Positions 26,634 to 32,754 of a stretch of 44,690 nucleotides of DNA are shown here, one piece after another. The DNA lies in contig NZ_VOSK01000033.1 of the NCBI RefSeq assembly GCF_009296175.1, positions 1 through 44,690 of the forward strand, given 5' to 3'. Origin of the DNA: Microvirga tunisiensis (GTDB taxonomy: Bacteria > Pseudomonadota > Alphaproteobacteria > Rhizobiales > Beijerinckiaceae). The notes beneath the pieces were generated by a model. That model made no database searches. It saw only the letters and a list, made by a program, of their open reading frames with translations, and had not been told where the DNA came from. Both the position numbers and the translations under genes were made by a program. Within the stretch, counting starts at the first letter, position 1, and every line of letters starts with the position of its first letter.

Positions 26634-27682
26634 GGCGCTCGAAATACACACGGCCAGCATGGCTCGGCGAGCAGGGCGAGGGAGGACAGGACACGGCGGA
26701 CAAGCCGCGGCTGACGACCTCGGCGATGATCGCTTCGCTCGCCGGCCCGGACCAGCGCACGAAACCGGCCCCGTTCGGCCACGCGCTGGCGGCTCTGGCC
26801 GAAAGCCGGCCGGAGATCGTGGGGCTGACGGCGGATCTCGCGAAGTACACGGATCTGCACGTCTTCGCCAAGGCGCACCCCGACCGATTCTACCAGATGG
26901 GCATGGCGGAACAGCTCCTGATCAGCGCCGCCGCCGGCATGGCGCGGGAGGGCTTCATGCCTTTCGCCACGACCTACGCGGTGTTTGCGGCGCGAAGGGC
27001 TTACGACTTCATCTGCATGGCGATCGCCGAGGAAAACCTCAACGTGAAGATCGTGTGCGCCCTGCCCGGCCTGACAACCGGCTACGGGCCGAGCCATCAG
27101 GCCACCGAGGATATCGCCATCTTCCGGGGCATGCCGAACATCGCCATTATCGATCCATGCGACGCCCATGAGATCGAGCAGGCCGTTCCGGCCATCGCGG
27201 CTCACAACGGTCCCGTCTATATGCGTCTGCTGCGCGGCAACGTGCCGGTCGTTCTCGACGAGTACGGCTACACGTTCGAGTTCGGGAAGGCCAAGACGCT
27301 GCGGGACGGTCATGACGTGCTGATCGTCTCGTCCGGCTTGATGACGATGCGTGCGCTCGAGGCCGCCGAAGCGCTCTCCCATGACAATGTCGACGTCGGC
27401 GTGCTGCACGTGCCCACCATCAAGCCGCTGGATGAGGCGACGATTCTGAAGGAAGCGTCGCGGACTGGCCGCATGGTGGTCGTGGCGGAGAACCACACGA
27501 TCGTCGGCGGCCTCGGCGAAGCGGTCGCCGGGCTCCTGATGCGCTCAGGCGTGTTCCCGACGGCCTTCCGCCAGATCGCCCTGCCCGATGAATTCCTGGA
27601 TGCTGGCGCTCTTCCGACATTGCACGATCGTTACGGACTGTCCGTCAGCGCCATGACACGCAGCATCAAAGGCTGGCTCTAG
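26630..27682 (+). CDS. Transketolase-like protein, C-terminal subunit
   Basis: This 350-aa protein contains the pyrimidine-binding domain (KPAPFGHALAALAE onwards) and the C-terminal transketolase domain. The catalytic Glu that activates thiamine is in FYQMGMAEQLL (about residue 103). PLDEATILKEASRTGRMVVV and ENHTIVGGLGEAVA are typical of the last domain. The ATG at 26630 overlaps the stop of the N-terminal subunit (ATGA) and follows GGGAGGACAGC, which argues for equal amounts of both chains. An earlier in-frame start lies inside the other subunit. An unusual N-terminal extension of about 45 residues precedes the domain. Confidence 0.92.
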   Translation: MRRSKYTRPAWLGEQGEGGQDTADKPRLTTSAMIASLAGPDQRTKPAPFGHALAALAESRPEIVGLTADLAKYTDLHVFAKAHPDRFYQMGMAEQLLISAAAGMAREGFMPFATTYAVFAARRAYDFICMAIAEENLNVKIVCALPGLTTGYGPSHQATEDIAIFRGMPNIAIIDPCDAHEIEQAVPAIAAHNGPVYMRLLRGNVPVVLDEYGYTFEFGKAKTLRDGHDVLIVSSGLMTMRALEAAEALSHDNVDVGVLHVPTIKPLDEATILKEASRTGRMVVVAENHTIVGGLGEAVAGLLMRSGVFPTAFRQIALPDEFLDAGALPTLHDRYGLSVSAMTRSIKGWL

Positions 27683-27691
27683 AATGATCTC

Positions 27692-27718
27692 CCTCGGAGC
27701 GCCCCGGCTGCTCCGAGG
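27692..27718 (+). promoter_or_regulatory. Hairpin between transketolase and TRAP binding-protein genes
   Basis: CCTCGGAGC (27692-27700) pairs perfectly with GCTCCGAGG (27710-27718) around 9 bases. It starts 10 bases after the transketolase stop. Without a T run it may be an mRNA processing or partial termination point ahead of the highly expressed binding-protein gene. Confidence 0.5.
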
Positions 27719-27803
27719 TTCGGCAGAGCCCATGTGGCAACTGCCAAACATCACAACAGTCAAGAAGCCCGGCCAACGGGCAGGACCCCAGAGGAGAACG
27801 CAC

Positions 27804-28802
27804 ATGAAGAGCACGATTTCGCGCCGTACCCTGATTGCCGGAGCCTTCGCGGCACCGGCCGTTCTGTCGCTTCCCCGCGGCGCCCATGCCGCAACAAATC
27901 TGACGCTGGGCCACAACGCGGCCCCCGGCAATCCGAGAAGCATTGCGACCGAGCGCTTCGGCGAGCTGGTCAAGGAGCGCTCCGGCGGGCGCATCAGCGT
28001 TCGTGTTGCCGGATCCGAGCAGCTCGGCAACGAGCAGTCCCTGCTGACGAGTCTCCGAACCGGTGCGGTCGATATGACCGTCAACAGCCAGGGCTCCACC
28101 TCGGCTCTCGTGCCGGAGATTGCGACTCTCGGGCTGCCGTTCCTGTTCGAGGACAGCGCCGCAGCCTTCAAGGTGCTGGAAGGGCCGATCGGCGAGGAGC
28201 TCGCTCAGCGCTTTTCCAAGGTCCAGATGGTTCCCCTCGGCTGGTGGGACAACGGCATACGCCACATCACCAACAGCAAGCGGCCGGTCGCCAAGCCGGC
28301 CGACCTGAAGGGCCTGAAGATCCGCACGCCGCCGGACCCGATGACGATCGATATCTTCCAGGCTTTGGGGGCCGGAACGGAGCAGATCAGCTTCGGCGAG
28401 CTCTATGTCGCCCTGCAGCAGGGTGTCGTGGACGGTCAGGAGAATCCGCTGACCAATATCGCCAGCTCGAAGCTCTTCGAGGTGAACAAGTTCATCAGTC
28501 TCTCGGGCCATAAGTGGGAGAGCTCTCCCTTCCTGATGTCGCAGATCACCTGGACGCGGCTGCCCGCAGCCGACAGGGACATCGTCAAGGCTGCCGCCAA
28601 GGAAGCCGGCGACCTGCAGCGCAAGTTGTTCGCCGAGAACGAGGCCAGGTACAACAGCGAGTTCCGTGCCAATCCGAAGCTCGCGGTCAACGAAGTCGAC
28701 AAGGCAGCCTTCCGGGAAGCGTCCGCCAAGGTGATCGACACCTGGCGCTCCAAGCCTTTCGGCGATTTCGTCGATCGGCTTGCGAAAACCGCCCGGAGCT
28801 GA
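27804..28802 (+). CDS. TRAP transporter substrate-binding protein, DctP-like
   Basis: This 332-aa periplasmic protein feeds the TRAP transporter encoded next. The N-terminus (ISRRTLIAGAFAAPAVL, cleavage near AHAAT) looks like a twin-arginine or Sec signal. DctP marks include GHNAAPGNPRS, SEQLGNEQSLLTSLRTGAVD, KGLKIRTPPDPM with the conserved Arg that grips a carboxylate, and YVALQQGVVDGQENP. TRAP systems use a sodium gradient and carry organic acids, so a sugar acid is likely. The ATG at 27804 follows GAGGAGAACG; a longer frame upstream includes the hairpin and is not used. Confidence 0.92.
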   Translation: MKSTISRRTLIAGAFAAPAVLSLPRGAHAATNLTLGHNAAPGNPRSIATERFGELVKERSGGRISVRVAGSEQLGNEQSLLTSLRTGAVDMTVNSQGSTSALVPEIATLGLPFLFEDSAAAFKVLEGPIGEELAQRFSKVQMVPLGWWDNGIRHITNSKRPVAKPADLKGLKIRTPPDPMTIDIFQALGAGTEQISFGELYVALQQGVVDGQENPLTNIASSKLFEVNKFISLSGHKWESSPFLMSQITWTRLPAADRDIVKAAAKEAGDLQRKLFAENEARYNSEFRANPKLAVNEVDKAAFREASAKVIDTWRSKPFGDFVDRLAKTARS

Positions 28803-28806
28803 TGCC

Positions 28807-28887
28807 ATGACGCGTGTCGCCCCGCTCCCCCACACGAACAAGAGCTGGCCACGGGGGGCGGCGCGCTCGCTGTGGCTGGTGTCCTAG
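28807..28887 (+). other. 26-codon reading frame over a G6 tract; possible displaced DctQ N-terminus
   Basis: An ATG at 28807, with GGAG at good distance, opens a frame that stops at 28885-28887 inside the DctQ gene. It contains six G in a row (28853-28858). One extra G would join this start to the DctQ frame (continuing GGGALAVAGVLD). So this may be the true start of DctQ with a one-base slip, a sequencing error, or a short coupled leader. Confidence 0.4.
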
Positions 28888-29384
28888 ACCGTGTTGTCGG
28901 TTTCACATGCCGAGCGGTCATTCTGCTGACGGGGATCGCACTGCTCGCGATCCTCACGGCGAACGTCGTCGCCCGCTACGTCCTCGAGAGCGGCGGCTTC
29001 CGCTTCGCCCAGGAGCTTCCTGAGCGCCTCTTCCCGTGGTTCATCATGGCAGGTGTGGCGCTCGCCGTTCAGAAGGGCGGCCACATGGCGGTCGAATCCG
29101 TTCTCTCCCGCCTGAACCGGCAAGGGGCCCGCATCCTGCTCCTCGTCGGTCACGCCATCAACATCGCCTCCTATGCTGTCCTCGGTTGGGAGGCGATGGG
29201 AGTCGCCGACATCGTGTCCATCGAAAAAAGTCCCGTGCTCGGCCTGTCCAGCAGCTACAGCTACTATGCGCTCGCCCTCGGCTGCATTGCGGTCATTCTG
29301 ACGACCTTCGCCCTGGCCCTGCGGGTCGCCGTGATCGGCCCCGAAGCCATGCCGACCCCTGATCCGGAGGAAACCGGCATATGA
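28872..29384 (+). CDS. TRAP transporter small permease, DctQ-like
   Basis: This 170-aa (from the GTG at 28872) membrane protein has four helices. VLDRVVGFTCRAVILLTGIA, ANVVARYVLESGGF and ELPERLFPWFIMAGVALAVQ are typical of DctQ; the EL..W segment is the family hallmark. It sits in the inner membrane between binding protein and large permease. The GTG start has only a weak purine-rich site, whereas an ATG at 28807 with a better site is out of frame by one base across a G6 run, so the real N-terminus is uncertain. Its stop overlaps the DctM start by four bases. Confidence 0.85.
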   Translation: MAGVLDRVVGFTCRAVILLTGIALLAILTANVVARYVLESGGFRFAQELPERLFPWFIMAGVALAVQKGGHMAVESVLSRLNRQGARILLLVGHAINIASYAVLGWEAMGVADIVSIEKSPVLGLSSSYSYYALALGCIAVILTTFALALRVAVIGPEAMPTPDPEETGI

Positions 29385-30640
29385 GCATCGTTCTCGTCGT
29401 TGTCTTCACAATCCTGATGCTGCTGGCGATCCCCGTCGGCCATGCCCTGGTCATCGCGGCCGGCGCGACGCTGGCTTGGCAGAGAGAGCTGCCCCTGATG
29501 ATCGTCGCGCAGCAGATGTATCAGCAGACGCAATCCTTTCCGATGCTCGCCCTGCCCTTCTTCATGATGGCAGGCAGCCTGATGCTCGGCGGCAAGCTGG
29601 GACAGGAGCTCCTTTCCTTCGCCACCAAGTCGATGCAGCGCTGGCGCGGAGGGCCGCTCTCGACCACGGTCGTCGCTTCGGTGGTCTTCGGTGGGGTCTC
29701 CGGGAGCGCGGTCGCCAACGCCAGCGCCCTCGGGTCAGTGCTCATCCCCTGGCAGAAGCGGCAGGGTTATCCGGCCGGGCTCTGCGCGGCCAACAACGCC
29801 ACATCGGCGGTGATCGACATTCTGACTCCGCCCTCGATCCCTCTGATCCTCTATTCTCTCGTGAGCGGCGTCAGCATCGCCGACCTGTTCACGGCAGGAA
29901 TTCTCCCAGGCATCCTCATGGCAGGCGGGTTCATCATGACCTGCAGCTGGATCGCGCGGAGGCGCGGCATCCATTCCGAGGATCCGGCTGTCAGTCGGAT
30001 GGAGCTTCTCAAACTTGCGGTTCTGAGCGGCCCTGCCCTTCTGATGCCGATCCTGATCCTGCTCGGATTGCGCTTCGGCATCGCCACACCGACCGAGATC
30101 TCGGTTCTGGCTGTCGTCTACGCGCTTGCCCTCAGCGCTCTCTTCTATCGCGACCTGACGTGGAAACGCTTCCATCACAGCCTGATCGAGTCAGGCATCG
30201 CGACCGGTGTCGTCATGCTCGTGATTATGGGCAGCGCCATCGTCGGCTGGATCCTGACCTTCGACGAGGTGCCGATCCGCTTCGCCGAATGGGTCACGGC
30301 CACGATCAGCAATCCTCTGTTGGTGATCCTGGCCATGAATATCCTGCTCCTCGTCGTCGGCATGCCGCTGGATCTGCCGCCCGCCATCCTGCTCCTCGGG
30401 CCGATTTTCGTTCCCTTGGCGGCGACGATCGGGCTCGATCCGGTGCAACTCGGGATCATCATGGTGCTGAACCTCGGCATCGGGCTCTACACTCCCCCCA
30501 TCGGGACCACGCTGTTCATCTCCTCCTCGATCACACGATCGTCATTGGCGGACACCACCCGCGAGCTCTGGCCCTACTTCGGTGTCGCCATGCTGGTCCT
30601 CCTTGCCGTGAGCTACATTCCGGCACTGACGATTTACTGA
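29381..30640 (+). CDS. TRAP transporter large permease, DctM-like
   Basis: This 419-aa inner-membrane protein has about 11-12 hydrophobic helices and performs sodium-coupled transport. Family marks include FPMLALPFFMMAGSLMLGG, VVFGGVSGSAVANASALGS, LTPPSIPLILYSLVSGVSIA and GLYTPPIGTTLFISSSI. The length is normal. It overlaps DctQ by four bases. With DctP and DctQ this gives a complete TRAP set; its place after the dehydrogenase and transketolase genes suggests that it brings in their substrate or a precursor. Confidence 0.93.
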   Translation: MSIVLVVVFTILMLLAIPVGHALVIAAGATLAWQRELPLMIVAQQMYQQTQSFPMLALPFFMMAGSLMLGGKLGQELLSFATKSMQRWRGGPLSTTVVASVVFGGVSGSAVANASALGSVLIPWQKRQGYPAGLCAANNATSAVIDILTPPSIPLILYSLVSGVSIADLFTAGILPGILMAGGFIMTCSWIARRRGIHSEDPAVSRMELLKLAVLSGPALLMPILILLGLRFGIATPTEISVLAVVYALALSALFYRDLTWKRFHHSLIESGIATGVVMLVIMGSAIVGWILTFDEVPIRFAEWVTATISNPLLVILAMNILLLVVGMPLDLPPAILLLGPIFVPLAATIGLDPVQLGIIMVLNLGIGLYTPPIGTTLFISSSITRSSLADTTRELWPYFGVAMLVLLAVSYIPALTIY

Positions 30641-30648
30641 GCCGAGGG

Positions 30649-30676
30649 GCGTCCTACTTAAGCACGAGTCGGACGC
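30649..30676 (+). terminator. Weak terminator-like hairpin after the TRAP genes
   Basis: GCGTCC (30649-30654) pairs with GGACGC (30671-30676), extendable with G-U pairs, and CTCCTTTT follows a few bases later. It starts nine bases after the DctM stop. The stem is short and the loop long, so the call is tentative. Confidence 0.3.
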
Positions 30677-30731
30677 TCTGCTCCTTTTGACGATCCGGCC
30701 GGCACAGTATCGATAATCGTTACCGCGAAGG

Positions 30732-31619
30732 ATGAACGAAATGATCCGCGTTGCATTTGTCGGCCTTGGTGCCATGGGACTGCCGATGGCATCGAACCTC
30801 CTCAGGAAAGGATTCACGGTCACCGGGTTCGATCTGAGCGCCAATGCCCTCAACGCGCTCGAGGATGCCGGAGGGAAGCGCGCGGGAAGCGCCAGTGAAG
30901 CGGCAACCGAGGCGGATGCCCTGATTTTGATGGTGGTGAACGCGGCACAGGCCGAGGCCGTGCTCTTCGAAGGCGGCGCTTTGGAGACGCTGCGCGAGAA
31001 CGGCGTGGTCGTCCTGATGGCAACCTGTCCTCCTGCAGCGGTGGAAGCCATCGAAGAGCGGGTGCGTCGGGCCGGAAGGCGTCTGATCGACGCTCCCGTC
31101 TCGGGCGGAGTCGCGGGTGCCAAGGCGGCAACGCTGACGATCATGGCGGCCGGGCCCCGCGACACGTTCGAGGTCGTAAAACCGGTCTTCGACGCAATGG
31201 GCGACAAGGTTTTTCATGTTGGTGAGCGCCCGGGCCAAGGCGCGATGGTCAAGACCGTCAATCAACTCCTCTGCGGTGTGCACATTGCCGTTGTCGCGGA
31301 GGCTTTCGCCCTGGCCTCAAAGGTCGGCGTCGATCTCAATATCCTTCTGCAGATCATGAGCGGGTCCGCCGCCTCAAGTTGGATGCTCAAAGACCGGGGA
31401 CCGCGCATGCTTCAGTCGGCCCCCGAGGTCACCAGCGCAGTCGACATCTTCGTGAAGGATCTCGGCATCGTTCTCGATGCGGGCCGGGACACGAAGGCGG
31501 CGCTTCCCCTGGCCGCTGCGGCCCATCAGATGTTCCTTGCAGCCTCCGGACGCGGCGACGGTCAGGAAGATGACAGCCAGGTCATCCGTTCTTATTTGGC
31601 CTTGAACGGAATCAAATAG
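30732..31619 (+). CDS. 3-hydroxyacid dehydrogenase, L-threonate dehydrogenase (LtnD)-like
   Basis: This 295-aa enzyme of the beta-hydroxyacid dehydrogenase family has the NAD-binding motif VAFVGLGAMGLP (about 7-18), the substrate loop DAPVSGGVAGAKAATLT and the catalytic Lys in MVKTVNQLL. Distinctive agreement with LtnD/YgbJ proteins includes LMVVNAAQAEAVLF, GVHIAVVAEA, SAVDIFVKDLGIV and QEDDSQVI. LtnD oxidises L-threonate to 2-oxo-tetronate. The kinase and decarboxylase that follow in known pathways are not in this window. It lies 91 bases after the TRAP genes, co-directional. An ATG at 30741 is an equally good start; it would give 292 aa and better spacing to AAGGA. Confidence 0.87.
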   Translation: MNEMIRVAFVGLGAMGLPMASNLLRKGFTVTGFDLSANALNALEDAGGKRAGSASEAATEADALILMVVNAAQAEAVLFEGGALETLRENGVVVLMATCPPAAVEAIEERVRRAGRRLIDAPVSGGVAGAKAATLTIMAAGPRDTFEVVKPVFDAMGDKVFHVGERPGQGAMVKTVNQLLCGVHIAVVAEAFALASKVGVDLNILLQIMSGSAASSWMLKDRGPRMLQSAPEVTSAVDIFVKDLGIVLDAGRDTKAALPLAAAAHQMFLAASGRGDGQEDDSQVIRSYLALNGIK

Positions 31620-31660
31620 CCGACGTCACCCTGCCGCGTTCCCGGGAAGTCGGGAATCAG

Positions 31661-31693
31661 GAGCGCCACGGGCTTTGGCAGCCGATGGCGCTC
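31661..31693 (-). terminator. Inverted repeat after the 77-codon small gene
   Basis: GAGCGCCA (31661-31668) pairs with TGGCGCTC (31686-31693) around 17 bases, between the convergent dehydrogenase and small gene. The same arms occur after the second small gene (32184-32215), so this 3' element belongs to the duplicated unit. Confidence 0.5.
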
Positions 31694-31722
31694 CGAGAAT
31701 GACGCTCCGGGACGGCCGTGGG

Positions 31723-31956
31723 TTAGCCGAAGGGGAACAGGCCGTCGACGTCGATGGCCGTGTTGACCGCCGTCTGATTGATCAGGTTGGTGGAGATCTG
31801 GAAGTTTAAGTCGGCAGAGCCGTCATAGCCGCCGGAATCCACCAGGGCATCGGGATCGTGGATGCTGGCCACCTGGGCCGACGTTGCGCTGCCGCCCACG
31901 GCCGTATTGGCGACTGCTTGGTTGACGTCGTTTGTGGAAAACTGAAAATTCGGCAT
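31723..31956 (-). CDS. Small acidic protein of unknown family, two internal repeats (77 aa)
   Basis: I do not recognise this protein. It has no Lys, Arg, Cys, Glu or Trp and eight Asp. It contains two copies of one motif: NFQFSTNDVNQAVANTAV (residues 3-20) and NFQISTNLINQTAVNTAI (about 51-68), separated by GGSATSAQVASI and an Asp-rich linker (HDPDALVDSGGYDGSAD). It ends LFPFG. There is no signal peptide or membrane helix. The start is supported by GAAGAGG nine bases before the ATG and by alignment with its neighbour at 32228-32377, which shares the motif, leader and upstream palindrome. Possible ideas are a modified peptide precursor, a type I-secreted peptide or an assembly protein; none is shown. 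No maturation enzyme or exporter is adjacent. Confidence 0.8.
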   Translation of the reverse strand: MPNFQFSTNDVNQAVANTAVGGSATSAQVASIHDPDALVDSGGYDGSADLNFQISTNLINQTAVNTAIDVDGLFPFG

Positions 31957-31963
31957 GAAATTA

Positions 31964-31996
31964 CCTCTTCAAGTAGGCGTTGCTCTCAAGACCGCC
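31964..31996 (-). repeat. Conserved leader block of small gene 1
   Basis: This 33-base block begins 8 bases before the start codon, covers the ribosome binding site, and matches 32385-32417 at 32 of 33 positions in the same place. In the transcript GGCG and CGCC at its upstream end could form a small stem. Such conservation outside the coding region points to a functional 5' leader or a recent duplication. Confidence 0.75.
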
Positions 31997-32053
31997 CGAG
32001 CTACTCTCTCAGTCGGCGATCGATGAACCTTGAATGACTTTCGAGAATAGGGC

Positions 32054-32069
32054 TGTGAGTTGCGTCACA
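32054..32069. promoter_or_regulatory. CRP/FNR-type palindrome before small gene 1
   Basis: TGTGA-GTTGCG-TCACA fits the CRP consensus TGTGA-N6-TCACA exactly, and flanking bases extend the arms to GGCTGTGA/TCACAGCC. It lies 98 bases upstream of the ATG at 31956, the same distance as the matching site before small gene 2. Confidence 0.6.
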
Positions 32070-32152
32070 GCCGGACATCGCTCTCATTGACCGGGAATTT
32101 CCGAGAGAGGCTCGACGGCTTGCGCAGCGGAACCGTGCAGGACACGCGCAAA

Positions 32153-32178
32153 AGCCCTCTCAGGGTGCTGAGAGGGCT
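32153..32178 (-). terminator. Rho-independent terminator of small gene 2
   Basis: AGCCCTCTCA (32153-32162) and TGAGAGGGCT (32169-32178) make a perfect 10-base stem with a 6-base loop. On the minus strand it is followed by TTT, giving GGGCTTTTGC, a short but proper terminator. It lies about 50 bases past the stop of the 49-aa gene. Confidence 0.7.
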
Positions 32179-32183
32179 GGAGT

Positions 32184-32215
32184 GGAGCGCCACGGCTTGC
32201 CGCGTGTGGCGCTCC
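32184..32215 (-). promoter_or_regulatory. 3' hairpin of small gene 2, copy of the element at 31661
   Basis: GGAGCGCCAC (32184-32193) pairs perfectly with GTGGCGCTCC (32206-32215). It begins 13 bases after the stop codon, before the terminator. Its arms match the inverted repeat after small gene 1, so the copied unit runs from promoter to 3' end. Confidence 0.6.
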
Positions 32216-32227
32216 GGGAGGAATGGG

Positions 32228-32377
32228 TTAGTAGTAGACCGGGAAGTCGTGGCTGGCATCGACGAGGGTGTCGCCGTCCGAGATGGAGGCCACCTGGGCC
32301 GAGGTCGCGCTGCCGCCGAAGGACGTGTTGAAGGCGCTCTGGTCGATGTCGTTTGCGGAGAACTGGAAATTTTCCAT
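32228..32377 (-). CDS. Small acidic protein of unknown family, paralogue of 31723-31956 (49 aa)
   Basis: This 49-aa protein starts MENFQFSANDIDQSAFNTSF, then GGSATSAQVASI as in its neighbour, an Asp-rich part (SDGDTLVDASHD), and ends FPVYY. It has no Lys, Arg, Cys or Trp. It lacks the second NFQ repeat of the 77-aa paralogue. The ATG at 32377 is preceded by GAAGAGG in the same position as in the paralogue. It has its own CRP-like palindrome 98 bases upstream and its own terminator, so it is probably a separate transcript. I recognise no family. Aromatic or hydrophobic residues after an acidic stretch at the C-terminus recall some type I secretion signals, but that is speculation. Confidence 0.78.
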   Translation of the reverse strand: MENFQFSANDIDQSAFNTSFGGSATSAQVASISDGDTLVDASHDFPVYY

Positions 32378-32384
32378 AATAGGG

Positions 32385-32417
32385 CCTCTTCAAGTTGGCG
32401 TTGCTCTCAAGACCGCC
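32385..32417 (-). repeat. Conserved leader block of small gene 2
   Basis: This is the second copy of the 33-base leader (see 31964-31996), again starting 8 bases before the ATG. Between leader and palindrome the two upstream regions are more diverged but still alignable without much shift in length. Confidence 0.75.
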
Positions 32418-32474
32418 TGAGATGCTCTCTCTGTTGGCGATGATTGGACTTTGAACCACTTTGACCGACACCGC

Positions 32475-32490
32475 TGTGAAGCGCGTCACA
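32475..32490. promoter_or_regulatory. CRP/FNR-type palindrome before small gene 2
   Basis: TGTGA-AGCGCG-TCACA is again a perfect TGTGA-N6-TCACA site, 98 bases upstream of the ATG at 32377. The N6 spacers differ between the copies while both arms are intact, which suggests selection on the arms. Confidence 0.6.
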
Positions 32491-32677
32491 CCTGACAAAT
32501 TCTTTCGTTCGGGAAGCCGCCCAGGACAGGAAAGGCATGGCGCCAGGATCGAGCCCAGGGCCCCGAAAGCGGTGCTGCGCTCTTCCAGACATGATCACGG
32601 CACAGCTCGCCTGGAATGAGCACGTCTCTGCTGAACGACAGTGTCCATCCAGCGGAGGCTACGCCTCTTCATCGCTA

Positions 32678-32706
32678 TTGACCTTGGGCCCTTGCTCGCT
32701 CACTAT
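32678..32706 (+). promoter_or_regulatory. Candidate housekeeping promoter for the second Dpp-type operon
   Basis: TTGACC (32678-32683), a 17-base spacer and CACTAT (32701-32706) form a plausible sigma-70-type promoter. An unusually AT-rich stretch (32703-32741) follows, then the ribosome binding site of the binding-protein gene. The rest of 32491-32677 shows no gene. Confidence 0.35.
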
Positions 32707-32754
32707 GACATAACTAGAGCAATTAATACATAATTATAGAGCAAGAGGGTGACT

